A stretch of DNA of 64,000 nucleotides, from positions 31,327,723 through 31,391,722 of the forward strand of contig CM067318.1 of the NCBI GenBank assembly GCA_034231615.1, in the 5' to 3' direction. This document shows, piece by piece, positions 45,961 through 56,200 of this stretch. Under the pieces are notes generated by a model. It had not been told where the DNA came from, made no database searches, and saw nothing but the letters and a program-made list of their open reading frames with translations. The first letter of the stretch is position 1, and every line of letters starts with the position of its first letter. This stretch comes from Meghimatium bilineatum (Eukaryota; Mollusca; Gastropoda; Stylommatophora; Philomycidae). The translations under genes and the position numbers were made by a program.

Positions 45961-46720
45961 ACAGGCGACGTTTCGACTAAAAAGCCTTCATCAGGATAAA
46001 CAAAACCAACAGTATAACGAATCTTACATGGTGACAAACATGGTTATGATAGGGAGGGAAGAAAAGGAGAGATAGCGAATAGATAGCGAAGGAAGCAAAA
46101 TGGAGCTGCATAGCAGGGAAGAAGAAGGTTTGGGGAGAAGATAGTTGCAAGTGAGGAGGGGGACAGTGCTCAGAAGAAGTGCACATAGAACATTCATATT
46201 CGTACACCCATATTCTTGACGAGATCACATTTTTTTTTTTGGGGAGGGGGGGATGGATGTGGTTGGTCAAGTAAGGAAAACCTGTTTACTTGTGTTGCAA
46301 AGCGATTTGGTGCTGCTAGACCGGACCTTGTTCAATTACCATCAGCTGTAAGAATTATTTTCATTTATCCTTATGCTTCCTACTTGAATTTACTTGTATA
46401 AGATATTATTTTAAGCAACATTTTTCTGTCTCTATATTATTTATGTTTACAAGAAGGCCTTTAGCTCCTTGTGTACGAATATGAATGTTCTATGTTTGTG
46501 TTCCTGATGATATTTTAATACTTGTACAGGATGTTCAGCGATGTTGTAATAGTCCTTGTGCGATTGGTCCGTTCTCATTGACTTGAGTACAAAGGTTGAA
46601 TGTCTTGACGAGATCACATCTCTTTTTGGGGATGTGTTGTTGATCAAGTACGGAAAACCTGTTTACTTGTGTTGCAAAAATATTCGGTGAAGCTAGATCG
46701 GATCTGGTTCATTTTCAGAT
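45961..46720 (-). mobile_element. Probable Penelope-like element remnant
   Basis: At 45961-45996, read on the minus strand, CCTGATGAAGGCTTTTTAGT then CGAAACGTCGCC has the hammerhead ribozyme core order CTGATGA - short hairpin (GGCT/AGTC) - GAAA. Hammerhead motifs are known in Penelope-like terminal repeats. An inverted repeat pairs 46186-46206 with 46471-46491, and two direct copies of CTTGACGAGATCACAT...GGAAAACCTGTTTACTTGTG lie at 46213-46345 and 46600-46725. No reverse transcriptase or GIY-YIG coding is visible, so the assignment is inferred from structure. Confidence 0.5.
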
Positions 46721-46725
46721 AGAAA

Positions 46726-47395
46726 ATGCTCATTAGCTATATTCTTTTTGCTTAGTGATCGTCTGCAAGACTCAAAAGGTCATATATACCACGCCACCTC
46801 AGAGATGGACTTTGTTTAATGATGTCACAATAAATGCAGGTAGTTTAAAAGTAAAATATGAACTAAAGTATCTCTTAGTTAAGCTGGAAGAGTAGGCCTA
46901 CCGGGGAATACGGTGTTGGGCTAATACTCTTCATTGACCAACGACATACGTACTGATGATGTGGTCAGCATCACACCCATTGCTTTTACTTTCTCATAAT
47001 ATCTGGTGACCATTTCCTTAGGATGGGTCGACCTAGGAGTTTTTTCTGCTTAAAAAAAATATCTTCTTCAGCTGAGCTCGTATTGAACCTTGATCATCCG
47101 TCTAAGACACATGAGTACTAACTGCTGAGTTGTTACAACCTCACATGCAGGGCGTTATTACTCTTGAACATTTCATCACCCACTTCACTGAAGAAGAAAT
47201 TTAAGAATCCTAGTTCTAGCAGTGACTGGTACATTGTATGCTTGAGATACTGGAATTTTGGCATTTAGTATTAAGTGTGGCACGAGTAGGACATGATATC
47301 TGAAGGGCATAATGAGGAATGTGTCCTACATTACTAATGCCTTATAGTGACTCATTAAATATAAATTAAATTACCGGTATCTAAATATATCTATA
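46726..47395. other. No gene recognised
   Basis: No motif-bearing frame and no defined repeat. Confidence 0.45.
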
Positions 47396-47485
47396 CACCC
47401 GTAGCCTGTTAGGGTCGTAGGGGTACAATATTGGATGCTTCAGCACACAGAGTACTCCAGCGATTTCTATCGTCAACAATAAATT
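47396..47485. repeat. Dispersed repeat pair with 58868-58960
   Basis: CCTGTTAGGGTCGTAGGGGT, TATTGGATG and AGCGATTTCTATC match the second copy in the same orientation. It is possibly an antisense LINE end; this is uncertain. Confidence 0.55.
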
Positions 47486-47506
47486 ACCGGTATACTATAC
47501 ATTAGA

Positions 47507-48175
47507 TGGTTGGTTGGTTGCTGATCAAGTGGTCCATGGACCCAAATGTTATTGTGTGATATATGCATGTGTTTGTGAGCTGTTGTTATGTTCCATATAA
47601 TGCGTTCCATTTTTCTGGCCTTGGATGGAGAAATATTTTATGACATTATCCAGCGCTATGCATTCAAAAAGGTGGTGGTCAACAGTTTCATATGGATGAG
47701 TGCACATATATATAGGCCCTATATATAATTTCCCTCCCAGTGTTCTCATGGCCCATCTGTTCATCCAATTTTCTTTGTTCACAGATTTCAACATCATTTT
47801 AACTGTGTGCATGGGTTGTTTGAATGTTTCTGTATAAGGCTGTTCTTGCTGTGCCCCCATCTTTGCTAGCCTGTCTGCCTTGTCATTGCCAGGTGTGTTT
47901 GAGTGGCCAGGAATCAACTGCATAACAATGCTGACTTCATAAGATGTAAGTTGCTGGTTTGCATGGCGATTTATTTCAACTAGCTCAGGTTTACAATGTC
48001 CATCACATTCCTTGTGCTTGAAGAGCGTACATAGAGTCTGTAAAAATAACAATGTTTTGGATTTTTGATTGGAAGGCATCAAATATGGTCTTCAGGTGGT
48101 ACAAGGCAACTTCTAGTGCTGTTATTTCAGCTTCATAGTTAGAACATATTTCCCCACAGGCATCAGATATACATT
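47507..48175 (-). pseudogene. LINE-B: RNase H and tail, (ACCA)n end
   Basis: Antisense frames read ICSNYEAEITALEVALYHLK (catalytic Glu), IVIFTDSMYALQA (Asp) and, after a frameshift, IPGHSNTPGNDKADRLAKMG (last Asp). The tail follows: ENWMNRWA, CTHPYETVDHHLFEC and a terminus with GGTCCATGGACC ending in AACCAACCAACC on the minus strand. The 3' end equals that of repeat D and of 51990-52552. Confidence 0.83.
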
Positions 48176-49635
48176 CAAACAATCTTACACTTTACAATTT
48201 TCCCTACACGTTCTCCAAATCTTTAAATTTGTTTCGTTGTGTTTGGAAATGCAATCTTATTACAACATATGCATTTCTCTTTTTGTATTCTCCATATAAA
48301 CTTCCGTAAAGGACAGCTGCACATCTGTTGTACTGTTGACATATTTTTACGTGCTAATATAGGACAAAGTTACCTACATTTTGTATTTACAATTGCAGTT
48401 ACTATTGCTGTCTTTTACCTTTCTGAAACATATAATATACAATATAACAGAACGTTATATATAAGAGGGTTATGACACGCGATCATATAAGTAACAATGA
48501 AAATGAAAACATTTATTTGTCGTCAGTTGATTGATCAATTTGAAGTTTAGTAAGGAAGTTACCGTTACGATAGTCGAAGTCATATTAAAGTGACTTTATA
48601 CTTTCTGACAATGATAACCTAATTTTGGTTTAGATATAATAATTTGGCGCAAAGGGTAAATCTTGCTTTCTGGCGTCCTCTCCGCTATAAGTAGCGAATA
48701 ATATAGCGAAGTTTGAAAGGGGCGGGTCTATTTTTGGTTGGAATTTCAAAGAAAATCAGTCTTGTACTTACACCTTATCTATGCGTTATTATAACGATTA
48801 TATAATAATAATTTAATTATAAGAAATGTGAATTTAGTAGCTATCATTGTATTTAATTAGGCCTAATCCACAACATTCATTAATGACAATGAATTATTGG
48901 ATTGTGTTTGTTAACCAGATTTGATAACAAGTGAGTAGCATAGACAGAAGATTGTAATCTGCTGTAATGACGTAATGTAGACTAAATTTCAAATTGGTAA
49001 TCAAGCTAATTTGTAATCATCACAGTTTGTAACTCAAGTGTGCCCATTGACTGCTATATTTCTACAATATACTAGTTATTGGAAAAATTTACCGTTATTT
49101 TAAAATCATTCCTTGTTTGGGTTCAATAACGTTAATTAAGATAAGACAAGGAAAAAAACAACTACCCATAGTGATAGTATCATTGCAAACATTGTGTTAA
49201 ATTTTGTATCACCATTTTGTATATTACAAATGTAATAAGTTTCATTGCACAATGTGTGTTTCATGTGACTCTCGGTCACCAATATAGGCTAGTTGCAAGA
49301 GCATTGGAATAATTATTTTAATACTGATAGGATATCACACTGGGATACTGATCATACACAATACTTTTGACAGTTGCATATTAATATATATATAGGTAGG
49401 TTTATATTACTGGTTAGATTGTACTGCAAGTTTTTACTGCAGTTTTCTGTTCACTCACGGTCATTACCAAAGCAACAGTAAAGTTGTGAATCCCAGTCAA
49501 GTTTGTCATAATAGGAAATGAAATGACAAATCTTTTGGCAAAGAAGTGTGGATCACTGAAACAAATTGAAAATCAGGAAATCAGCCATAATTTGGATCCG
49601 TATACATTTGGTGATTAATTCCATCACATTGACTG
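48176..49635. other. No gene recognised
   Basis: Long AT-rich stretch. A 78-codon frame at 48239-48475 has no recognisable motif and no supporting splice context. A TATATATATAGG run lies near 49383. Confidence 0.45.
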
Positions 49636-49737
49636 AAACTTATTTGTGATGATTTCATGTATGGTTTAATATGTATTTATGAGTAGCTTAATGGCCTCAG
49701 TTTGTGATGACATTATTCTCTTATAAGTAGTTTGTTC
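49636..49737. repeat. Degenerate GTTTGTGATGATTTCAT repeat, piece 1
   Basis: Related pieces occur at 50196-50310, 50445-50500 and 52545-52630: TAAGTAGTTTGTGATGA, TTTCATAAGTA and variants. They look like one decayed tandem array now separated by insertions. Confidence 0.45.
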
Positions 49738-50195
49738 TTTATGGAGGCACAAACACGCTGGACAGGACACATGATCCGCATGAAAGATCATCATCTGCCA
49801 AAAAAGGTTGCTATATGTAGAACTTCAGACTGGCTCCCAAAGTGCAGAAGAAGCATTTTAAAGACATTCTTAAGGCATCACTTACTCACTTCATAAACAC
49901 AAAATCATGTAAGATTCTTGCTCAAAATAGATCCGACTGGCATTCCAGAATCAAGGTTGGTGCAGCAATTGCAGAGAATCTCAGACTCTATACTGCACAA
50001 CTAAAAAGTGCTAGAAGAAAGGCGAGATGTCCCACAGAATCTTCTCACACATGCTCGGAGTGTGGTAGAATATTCAAGACGTGCACAGGACTCATTAGTC
50101 ATAACCTGATGCACCGCAGGCATCATCATGATCATCGTCACCTCGGTTGAGTTGTATGGTCATCGTCAACTATGATGGACGAGCAACAACATAAG
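49738..50195 (+). mobile_element. LINE-C 3' end
   Basis: The first frame reads MEAQTRWTGHMIRMKDHHLP. After a frameshift near 49830, the frame to 50150 reads KKHFKDILKASLTHF, a CKILAQNRSDWHSRI block, and a finger CSECGRIFKTCTGLISHNL. The 3' end is TGGTCATCGTCAACTATGAT then GGACGA. The plan is identical to 4041-4676. Confidence 0.83.
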
Positions 50196-50549
50196 TAATC
50201 TGTGATTTCATAAATCATTGTGATTACTTCTTGTATATTCAGATTTCATAAGTACTGTAGTTTGTGATGATTTCAGAAGTAATTTGTGGTGTATTTAAAA
50301 TCGTTGATTACAGATAATGGTGGCCCTACTTAAAGTATTCCCTCTGAATGTATTCTAGTGAACTGCTATATGTTGTATTGCCATTTTATTTGCACCAATG
50401 ACCCAACACATCTGACTTCAGCTGTGTGATGTCTTTTAGATTTTTAAGTAGTTATTATGAGTTTATAAATAGCTTGTGATAACTTAATAAATGTACGGTA
50501 CTTGTATTATAATACGCTTGTTAACTTGTTGAAATGATGATGTATTAAC

Positions 50550-50800
50550 TGTGAGCAGATAGCTCTTGACAGCCCATAGCCTTTCTATGAAAGGCATAGG
50601 TCCTTCTCAGTTGAATAACCCAAACTCATAATACTTGTTGCCTCAAAGGCATATTTGTGTTGGAGGGGGAGATGGATTATGGATGTCCTTTTGATTAGTC
50701 CCTGAAGTGAGGCATTCCAGTGCAGCAGTATACCTAGAACCTAGATCATCATATCTTGCCAGGAGTGTAGCATACAGTTCTGGGTCAACTAGTTAATTGT
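50550..50800 (+). mobile_element. SINE-C copy
   Basis: GTGAGCAGATAGCTCTTGAC, AGCCCATAGCCTTTCT, GGTCCTTCTCAGTTGAATAA, CATTCCAGTGCAGCAGTAT and CAGTTCTGGGTCAAC align with 17150-17391. Confidence 0.65.
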
Positions 50801-50944
50801 TCTTACCTGTCGAGATGAAACCCCATACAAAAGCTTCATAGTCATTAAAATCTTTACAAAAACTGAAAAAACCTTAACAAAAAAGAAAAAAAACTACCTT
50901 ATAAAAACAGACAAAATCTGATAAAAACAACCCAAAAAAAATCT

Positions 50945-51985
50945 GAAAGAGAAATATGATGACTTAGCCAGTGGAAGGGTGAAGAGAAGCAGTTTTGTTC
51001 ACAGATCCAAAAAACTGAACAGATAATAAAGAACGAACAAGCAGAGATAACAAAAGCAATAACACCAATTCCATGGGAGTAATAATCAAAACATCGCTAT
51101 CAGAACTACCATAAACAACAATTACACTATGAGAGAACTAAATAATATTCAAAAAAAAACATTAGTATGTAAAATGATTGAATATACCCGAAATGTATCA
51201 CAGAGAAGCATGGATACAAGTATATGCTAATGGATCAGCAACCAGATCAGTGAAGAACAGAGGTGCTGTTTACATAAAATATCAAGAAAAAGAAAATAAA
51301 TCCACATGTTCACCAACTGGAATCTTCTCCTCTAACTACTCTGCAGAAGTACAGACCTAAACATTGCTGCTGAAATAATTAAAAATACCAGCCAATGTCA
51401 ACAGGTGTTATTTCTTACTGATGTAATGTCTTGATACAAGCCCTTGACAGTGATAAATTGTCAGACCTGAAGGAAGCCATATGAGAAGTGAGCATCTAAA
51501 GATGGGTAGTAGTACAGTGGATACCATCACATTGTATCATACCAGGAAATGAGGAGGCAGATAGGCTGACAAAAGATGAGTAACATAGGAACAAAAAGAT
51601 CATGAATTCACCTACCAATAAAAAAAATAACCCTCACCAAAGCTATCAGGAAAGCTGACAACCCAAAAGACAACTATCAATATCTTGGCAGAGCTGAGCA
51701 GGTTATTATCTTCTCATTAGAACTGGATACAACAGATTAAATAGCCGCTTAATTAGACTGAAAGTGGTTCCATCACCTCTGTGTCCATGTGGGCATACAG
51801 CAGAACATATCCTGCAAGACTGCATTACACTAAATCAGTTAAGGGAGGGACACTGGTCTACAGAGACATATATCCACAGAATGCTGTATGGGAGCACTGA
51901 GGAGTTCGCAAATACAGAAGCATACATTAAGAAAACTGGGCTTGCTTTGTAGATATGTCAAACTGTAAATGAGAAGAAGAAGATC
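50945..51985 (+). pseudogene. LINE-A copy: linker, RNase H relic and tail
   Basis: Begins YDDLASGRVKRSSFVHRSKK (the post-RT block). Then WIQVYANGSATRSVKNRGA (the first Asp changed to Asn in YTDG) and TGIFSSNYSAEVQT follow. After stops, a decayed VQWIPSH...PGNEEADRL region is visible near 51515-51570. An open frame VPSPLCPCGHTAEHILQDCI ends with AYIKKTGLAL. The terminus is TGTAAATGAGAAGAAGAAG. It is a longer, older relative of 1905-2424. Confidence 0.83.
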
Positions 51986-51989
51986 TTTG

Positions 51990-52552
51990 GACTTTGCACA
52001 CCTGTATAGACAGTCACCTGAACAAAATATAACCACAACACACCCCATCATGCCAGTTATGAGCTCCTCCCTACAAAACTGTTGATCACCACTTTTTGAA
52101 TGTCCTTTTTGATGACGTCAGGAAAATGCTCCCTTTGAGGCCAGATAAATGGAACACCTTTTATAGAACAAAACAACAGTTCACAAACACATTAATATTG
52201 CCTGTGTGTTGCCGGGGCGCTAGAGGGAAGCAAAGAATAGCAACAGTTTACCTTCCATGCATGCCATAAGAGGTGGCTAAGGAGGTTATGGGATGGAGTT
52301 GGCTTAGGGTCAGTGACCCAAAGCCATGCTGATGTCAGATGTGTCAGGCTGAAAGACGCAGATATCGCAACAATGCTGTAAACCATGACACAACACATTC
52401 CGCTCTCTTGACTACATCCTGATAATCTGCATGACTTTGAGAATGAACTCAGAAGAAGAAGAAGAAAACATCTGCATATACCAAACAATGACATTGGGTC
52501 AAAGGACATGAGTCCATGGATTGCTGCACCCGCAACCAATCAACCAACTGAC
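51990..52552 (+). pseudogene. LINE-B 3' end, split by SINE-A
   Basis: 51990-52195 encodes a decayed form of the LINE-B tail with VDHHFLNVLFDDVRKMLPL-like text and a GGCCAGATAAATGGAACACC block. 52475-52552 resumes with ACATTGGGTCAAAGGACATG and ends CAACCAATCAACCAACTG, the (ACCA)n terminus. The SINE-A copy at 52201-52469 lies between them. Confidence 0.75.
52201..52469 (+). mobile_element. SINE-A copy with GAA-rich tail
   Basis: Complete 3' side: GTGTTGCCGGGGCGCTAGAG, GCAAAGAATAGCAACAG, the GGCTAAGGAGGTTATGG block, GATGTCAGATGTGTCAGGCT, CATTCCGCTCTCTTGACTAC and the terminal GAATGAACTCAGAAGAAGAA. It inserted in the 3' end of a LINE-B copy. Confidence 0.87.
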
Positions 52553-52734
52553 AGATTATAAGTAGTTTGTGATCTTCCCAAGTGGTTTGCGATACTGCAT
52601 AAATGGTTTGTGATGATTTTGACTTCATATGTTGTTTACAAAATGTGCTTTCTGGACAGTAAATTGTGGGAAACTACTATTTGAATATACCACATTTCAC
52701 TCGGATACGCATTCATTTCTAATTGTGTTTTTTT

Positions 52735-52930
52735 TATGTTTGTATGTTATGTCCGTATCTTGAAAAAGGCCTATTGGTCCGAAACGTTGACTTTGTCCTG
52801 TGTATTGTCATTTGTATGATTATATTCTGTGTTTTGTTTTGTTGTATGTACCATATTTACATCCGTTAGTGATAGTGTGTAGTGTTTTAGTCATCATTCA
52901 GTAGGACTTCATTACCTGTCTTCCACGTGA
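52735..52930 (+). mobile_element. Hammerhead-like motif in a Penelope-type terminal remnant
   Basis: TATCTTGAAAAAGGCCTATT then GGTCCGAAACGTTGAC keeps the stem II hairpin (GGCC/GGTC) and the GAAAC core, while the CTGATGA box is changed. The antisense of 60614-60665 is a close relative. It lies a little over 200 bp upstream of the RNF141-like start codon; an effect on that gene is not implied. Confidence 0.45.
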
Positions 52931-53015
52931 GTATTATTTGAATATAGTGTATTTTATTAATGCAGTCTGGGCATCACTGAAAATAGTTTATAATTTTTCT
53001 TTGCTTTGTATCTAG

Positions 53016-53075
53016 AAAAAATGTTGCCATTGCTATTGTACAAGTTTGTACTGAAGTGAAAGGGAGAAATAAAAT
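53016..53075 (+). other. Probable 5' untranslated part of RNF141-like exon 1
   Basis: A pyrimidine-rich run ending TGTATCTAG at 53015 looks like a 3' splice site, so a 5' UTR exon may lie upstream. The 60 bases to the start codon contain an upstream ATG at 53021 with a 12-codon frame ending in TGA. The true transcription start is not determinable here; no TATA box is convincing. Confidence 0.4.
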
Positions 53076-53224
53076 ATGGGTCAGTCATCGAGTTCGACAT
53101 CTACACCTGAAGCAGATATAGGTCAGCTGCATAGCAAGCTGGCAGCACATTTTGAAATTGTTAGAAGTTTAGCAACCGTCTCTCACAGAGATGTTGTGGA
53201 TTGCATTGAAGAACTCAATACAGT
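53076..53224 (+). CDS. RNF141-like coding exon 1
   Basis: ATG at 53076 in AAAATATGG. It encodes MGQSSSSTSTPEADIGQLHS onward to ELNT plus two bases of a Val codon. The donor is GTAGGT at 53225. Reading past the donor gives an immediate stop, which supports splicing there. Glycine 2 and serine 6 fit a myristoylation signal, matching the MGQ start of the family. Confidence 0.88.
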
Positions 53225-56200
53225 GTAGGTTTCACTTGTGTATATATGTGTATTCTAGGTTCTGTTGTTTTCATTCCAAAGAAACTATGGGACTTAGATC
53301 TTCTGCTCACAATGTGCATTTAGTTAGCCTAAGAATAAGTAGATAACAGGCCCTGAGCTGATATAGGCAGGCACAGTTTATTACTTACACAGTCTCCACG
53401 AGACATAGGTGTGCAGTATTTGCAGGATGTATTAATGGATTTTGATTCTGTGCTATATTATCTATGGCTGTGTCATATCATGTGCTTGTTAGCTGGGTTT
53501 GCAAGACTTTATATTTCAGATGATGACGGTTCTGAAGGTTATAACAGGCACATACAAGGAATGACAGAAATAGGAATGACCAGGGGTGAGGGGAGAGAGT
53601 GTGTCCTCTCTGGGAAGATCTGGAGATCACATAATCAACATCTGACTGGGACTGATTCTGCATACTCTTGGATGGCTGCTAAAACAGAGAGCGGATCACT
53701 TATGGGAGCATCTTGATTTCTAATCAAGAATTTACTTTTCGTTCTCCAGTCAGGTCAAAAGTTGCAGATATTGCAACTAGTCTGTAAACAGTCACTATAT
53801 GAACACATTCTGTTCTTTGAATTACATCTTGCAACAGGCAGAAGTTTGAGAATGAACACATATGGAGGTTTATTAAATTATTAGTATTCTTAAGTAGTAG
53901 ATATCTGTATTAGATACATCTGTCAGTTTGTACACCTACTCAAACCTACATAGATGAGATTGGTAATTGGGAGAAAAGTAAACAGAAAGTAGAATTAAGA
54001 ATATAAAGTGGATGACTAATTGCAAGATCAAGAGGAATTAAGGAACAAACATAATCGATACAAAAAATGATAAATTAAAAAGTGATAGACATTTAGAATG
54101 TGAAGTAACAGACATACTGCTTTAGTTGTTATACTAGGAGCTAGGGATTTCCATTGTGTAGTGGAGTATTCAGTGAGTCGGTGTAAATTACCCCAAATTA
54201 AATAAAAATAAATTTTTTTGGGGTAATGAAGGCTAAAATAATAAATATATAAATGTAATATTTTATATCAGTTATGACAAGTATTATTTTTTTGTAACAT
54301 TTTATTTTACTGAAACATTTACTTTGCGCAGTGTTATGTCAAAATGATGTCATGTGTTTAAGACTCCACAGGTACCTTCTTATGGTGCACCCTACCTAGT
54401 AACATGCCATTTTGAAACTAGTGTGAAACTCTTGTCGATGCCATAAGGGAATTGCATCTTGACAGTGCAGACATAAAGAATGAGATTTGACTGCCTAAGA
54501 GAAACAATATCTCTGAATAGTACATATCTTGTTCCTCACAGCCAAAACACTGCTGTGATCACAGTGTAAGACAGCTGATTGCATGGATAACTACGTTTTC
54601 ATGTCCAATAGCAATATTAGCGAACAAGTAAGGTGAATCTATTGAGTACAATGGCACTGGTGAAAACAACGCAACTTTAGAGGGCAGGGCCATGTTCAAG
54701 TGGTGACACATTCGAGAAAATGAAATAGGGAAGCCATAATGAGAGCAATGTTTATCGTTAAGAACAAACTTTTTGTTATGTTCTGGAAGAATGAGACATA
54801 GAAAAGCAACAGTTATAGAAAAATGTGTAGAACTCAAACTTCATGATGCCTGTGAATGAACCTTGGCTAAGAGGAAGAGCCAAGCCGTCCAGCTCTACTG
54901 TCAATCATTTCTTATACCAGAACAAAGTTCACAGATGAAAAAGGGTTCATTATCTAAGGGCAAAAATGGGCAATGGACTATCTAATTACTTGAGAATAGT
55001 TTGCTGGTAGGGGAATACTTTGCATGAAATAGATTTAGTAGACCCAAATTCAAGACCCCTCTTATCATTTCCTCAGAAACTGCTATATGTATATTGGCCT
55101 GTCAAGTCGAAGGGCTTGATTGATGATAAACCATCATGGCATAGAGCTGATGTACTTACACACTCATCACCTGGCGGTAGATAAGAAGGCAGTCACATGC
55201 TGGGGAATTGCACCCAAATTAAAGACATACTGACAAGGGACATGGAAGGTCCATATGGAGCAAATCAAATGGTATTGCAACATGCTTCTGCAGTGGAAAC
55301 CATTAGCTATATTGAAGCAATGCAGTTATATGGGCTCTGTGATCAAAAGTGGCTAACATTGATATCACAAAATTGTTGCTTGCTTTCATGTCTGCATACA
55401 AAATCATAGAACATAGCTTATACATAGACACATAAACCCCCTCTGAGTAGGAGACTTTTTCTCAAAGCATTGTCAACTGCAGAGAGGTGGAGTCTTCTGG
55501 GTATCTTTCTCAAACTCTGGTTGATTTGTAAGATGTAATCCAGAGAAAGGAATGTGGTAGTTCATAGTTTGCAGCTCGGCTGCAACGTGTGTCCTGACAC
55601 ATTCTACTTAAGCATGAAGCACAAGGCAAATAGTTTGACCACATTACCATGGAGATCCCCTACAGTAGATATAAATAATGTTAGAGAGGTCACTGATCAC
55701 CTATGCCAGTTAATGAGGCACATGATAATAATGCAGACTTTTACTAAGAGCAAGATAATTTAAGAGGTTAGAAAGTCATTTTTAGGCTTTATGCTATGCA
55801 TGATTTGACAGTACATGTTCATTGTGCATTCACAGTGACACTATTTTTATTCAGGTTTCGCAGTTTAACAGACAGAGCTGGAAAACAGCTGAGATTTGTT
55901 ATAAAAAAAGGGTCAGACAGCACAATTGTTTGGAAAGCAACTATCAGGATACGATGCCTTAAGGTAATTCTGTGATATGCAATGTTTCAACCATCGTTCC
56001 CTCAGTGAAACTGCATGGCCACACATCTAGTTAGGGAGTGCCATTTACATAAATTAAATTCTCCGCTTATATAAGCTGGCACTTCAGACATAACAAATAT
56101 TCTCAAATATCCCCTAAAGAGTAATTTGCAGGCACAATATTTAGCCGTCTAATCTGCCATTACCTTCAGGTAAGAAACATAAATTTGAGAGGAGATATTA

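Larger units (their letters stand above)
53225..55854 (+). other. RNF141-like intron 1
   Basis: GTAGGT ... TTTTTATTCAG. It contains a LINE-F tail, two SINE-A fragments and a copy of repeat X. I see no other exon in it. Confidence 0.75.

Noticed and set aside
53021..53059. Start of the RNF141-like protein at the upstream ATG
   Set aside because: That frame stops after 12 codons. The ATG at 53076 gives the family's MGQ start and the continuous spliced frame.
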